Source of the DNA: CAYXDR01 sp046498185
Lineage (GTDB): Bacteria > Desulfobacterota > DSM-4660 > Desulfatiglandales > Desulfatiglandaceae
Assembly (NCBI GenBank): GCA_046498185.1
Contig: JAWOBE010000147.1
Span: forward strand, 1-13,107
Reading direction: 5' to 3'
Length of the DNA: 13,107 bases
The notes under the pieces were generated by a model, which ran no database searches, had not been told where the DNA came from, and saw only the letters and a program-made list of their open reading frames with translations. This document shows, in pieces, positions 13,036-13,107 of this stretch (position 1 is its first letter; every line of letters starts with the position of its first letter). A program made the translations under genes and the position numbers.

Positions 13036-13107
13036 ATGACTGGAAAGCAAGGACGGGAGCGGACCCTGATCCAACATTGGTGGCGCCGCTACGCGGCGGT
13101 GTTGGTG
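13036..13107 (+). CDS. Start of an unidentified protein, truncated by the window edge
   Basis: An ATG at 13036 preceded by AAGGAAG opens a frame of 24 codons without stop to the window end: MTGKQGRERTLIQHWWRR, then YAAVLV. A charged N-terminus followed by aromatic and hydrophobic residues would fit the start of a membrane or exported protein, but there is too little sequence to name a family. It is divergent from the DUF4390 gene. The call rests on the ribosome-binding site and open frame only. Confidence 0.4.
   Translation, partial: MTGKQGRERTLIQHWWRRYAAVLV

Overview
The window looks like part of a Gram-negative chromosome, most likely from a Desulfobacterota (former Deltaproteobacteria) lineage. 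This is inferred from a lipid A/inner-core LPS operon (kdtA, lpxK, lpxL, waaF, gmhB, waaC), a DUF4390 gene followed by an NtrY-type histidine kinase, and mid-GC intergenic DNA full of short dispersed palindromic repeats of a kind I associate with environmental genomes of that group. No rRNA, tRNA, transposase, phage gene or CRISPR array is visible. Species cannot be told from the sequence alone.

Layout. 1-115: heptamer TTAGC-type repeat. 116-1456 (-): class II tRNA nucleotidyltransferase/poly(A) polymerase family protein, with its own plausible promoter. 1457-1991: 535 bp of non-coding DNA made largely of repeat modules, ending in a candidate promoter for a rightward pair: a nitrilase-superfamily amidohydrolase (1992-2909) and a small coiled-coil protein (2942-3256). 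Everything from 12952 down to 3285 reads leftward: DUF4390 protein, NtrY-like kinase, kdtA, lpxK, lpxL-type acyltransferase, waaF, gmhB, a 375-bp repeat-filled gap, waaC, a 210-bp gap with a further repeat, and a Trm112-family zinc-ribbon protein. At the right edge (13036-13107, +) a divergent reading frame with a ribosome-binding site starts and runs off the window.

How it fits together. KdtA adds Kdo to the lipid A precursor; LpxK makes lipid IVA by 4'-phosphorylation; the LpxL-type enzyme acylates lipid A; GmhB makes a heptose-1-phosphate intermediate for ADP-heptose; WaaC and WaaF transfer the two inner-core heptoses. kdtA-lpxK-lpxL-waaF-gmhB overlap one another by 4 to 38 bp and are almost certainly translationally coupled. 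The membrane kinase ends only 33 bp before kdtA, in the place where its partner response regulator NtrX would usually be expected, so an envelope-linked role is possible but unproven.

I found no convincing new multi-gene system. The signals most worth a second look are the palindromic repeats in head-to-head pairs whose arms differ by compensating base pairs (one copy carrying a 30-bp insert exactly in its hairpin loop), the kinase without a visible regulator at the head of the LPS operon, the matching four-cysteine clusters in both heptosyltransferases, and an apparently degenerate HD region in the tRNA nucleotidyltransferase.
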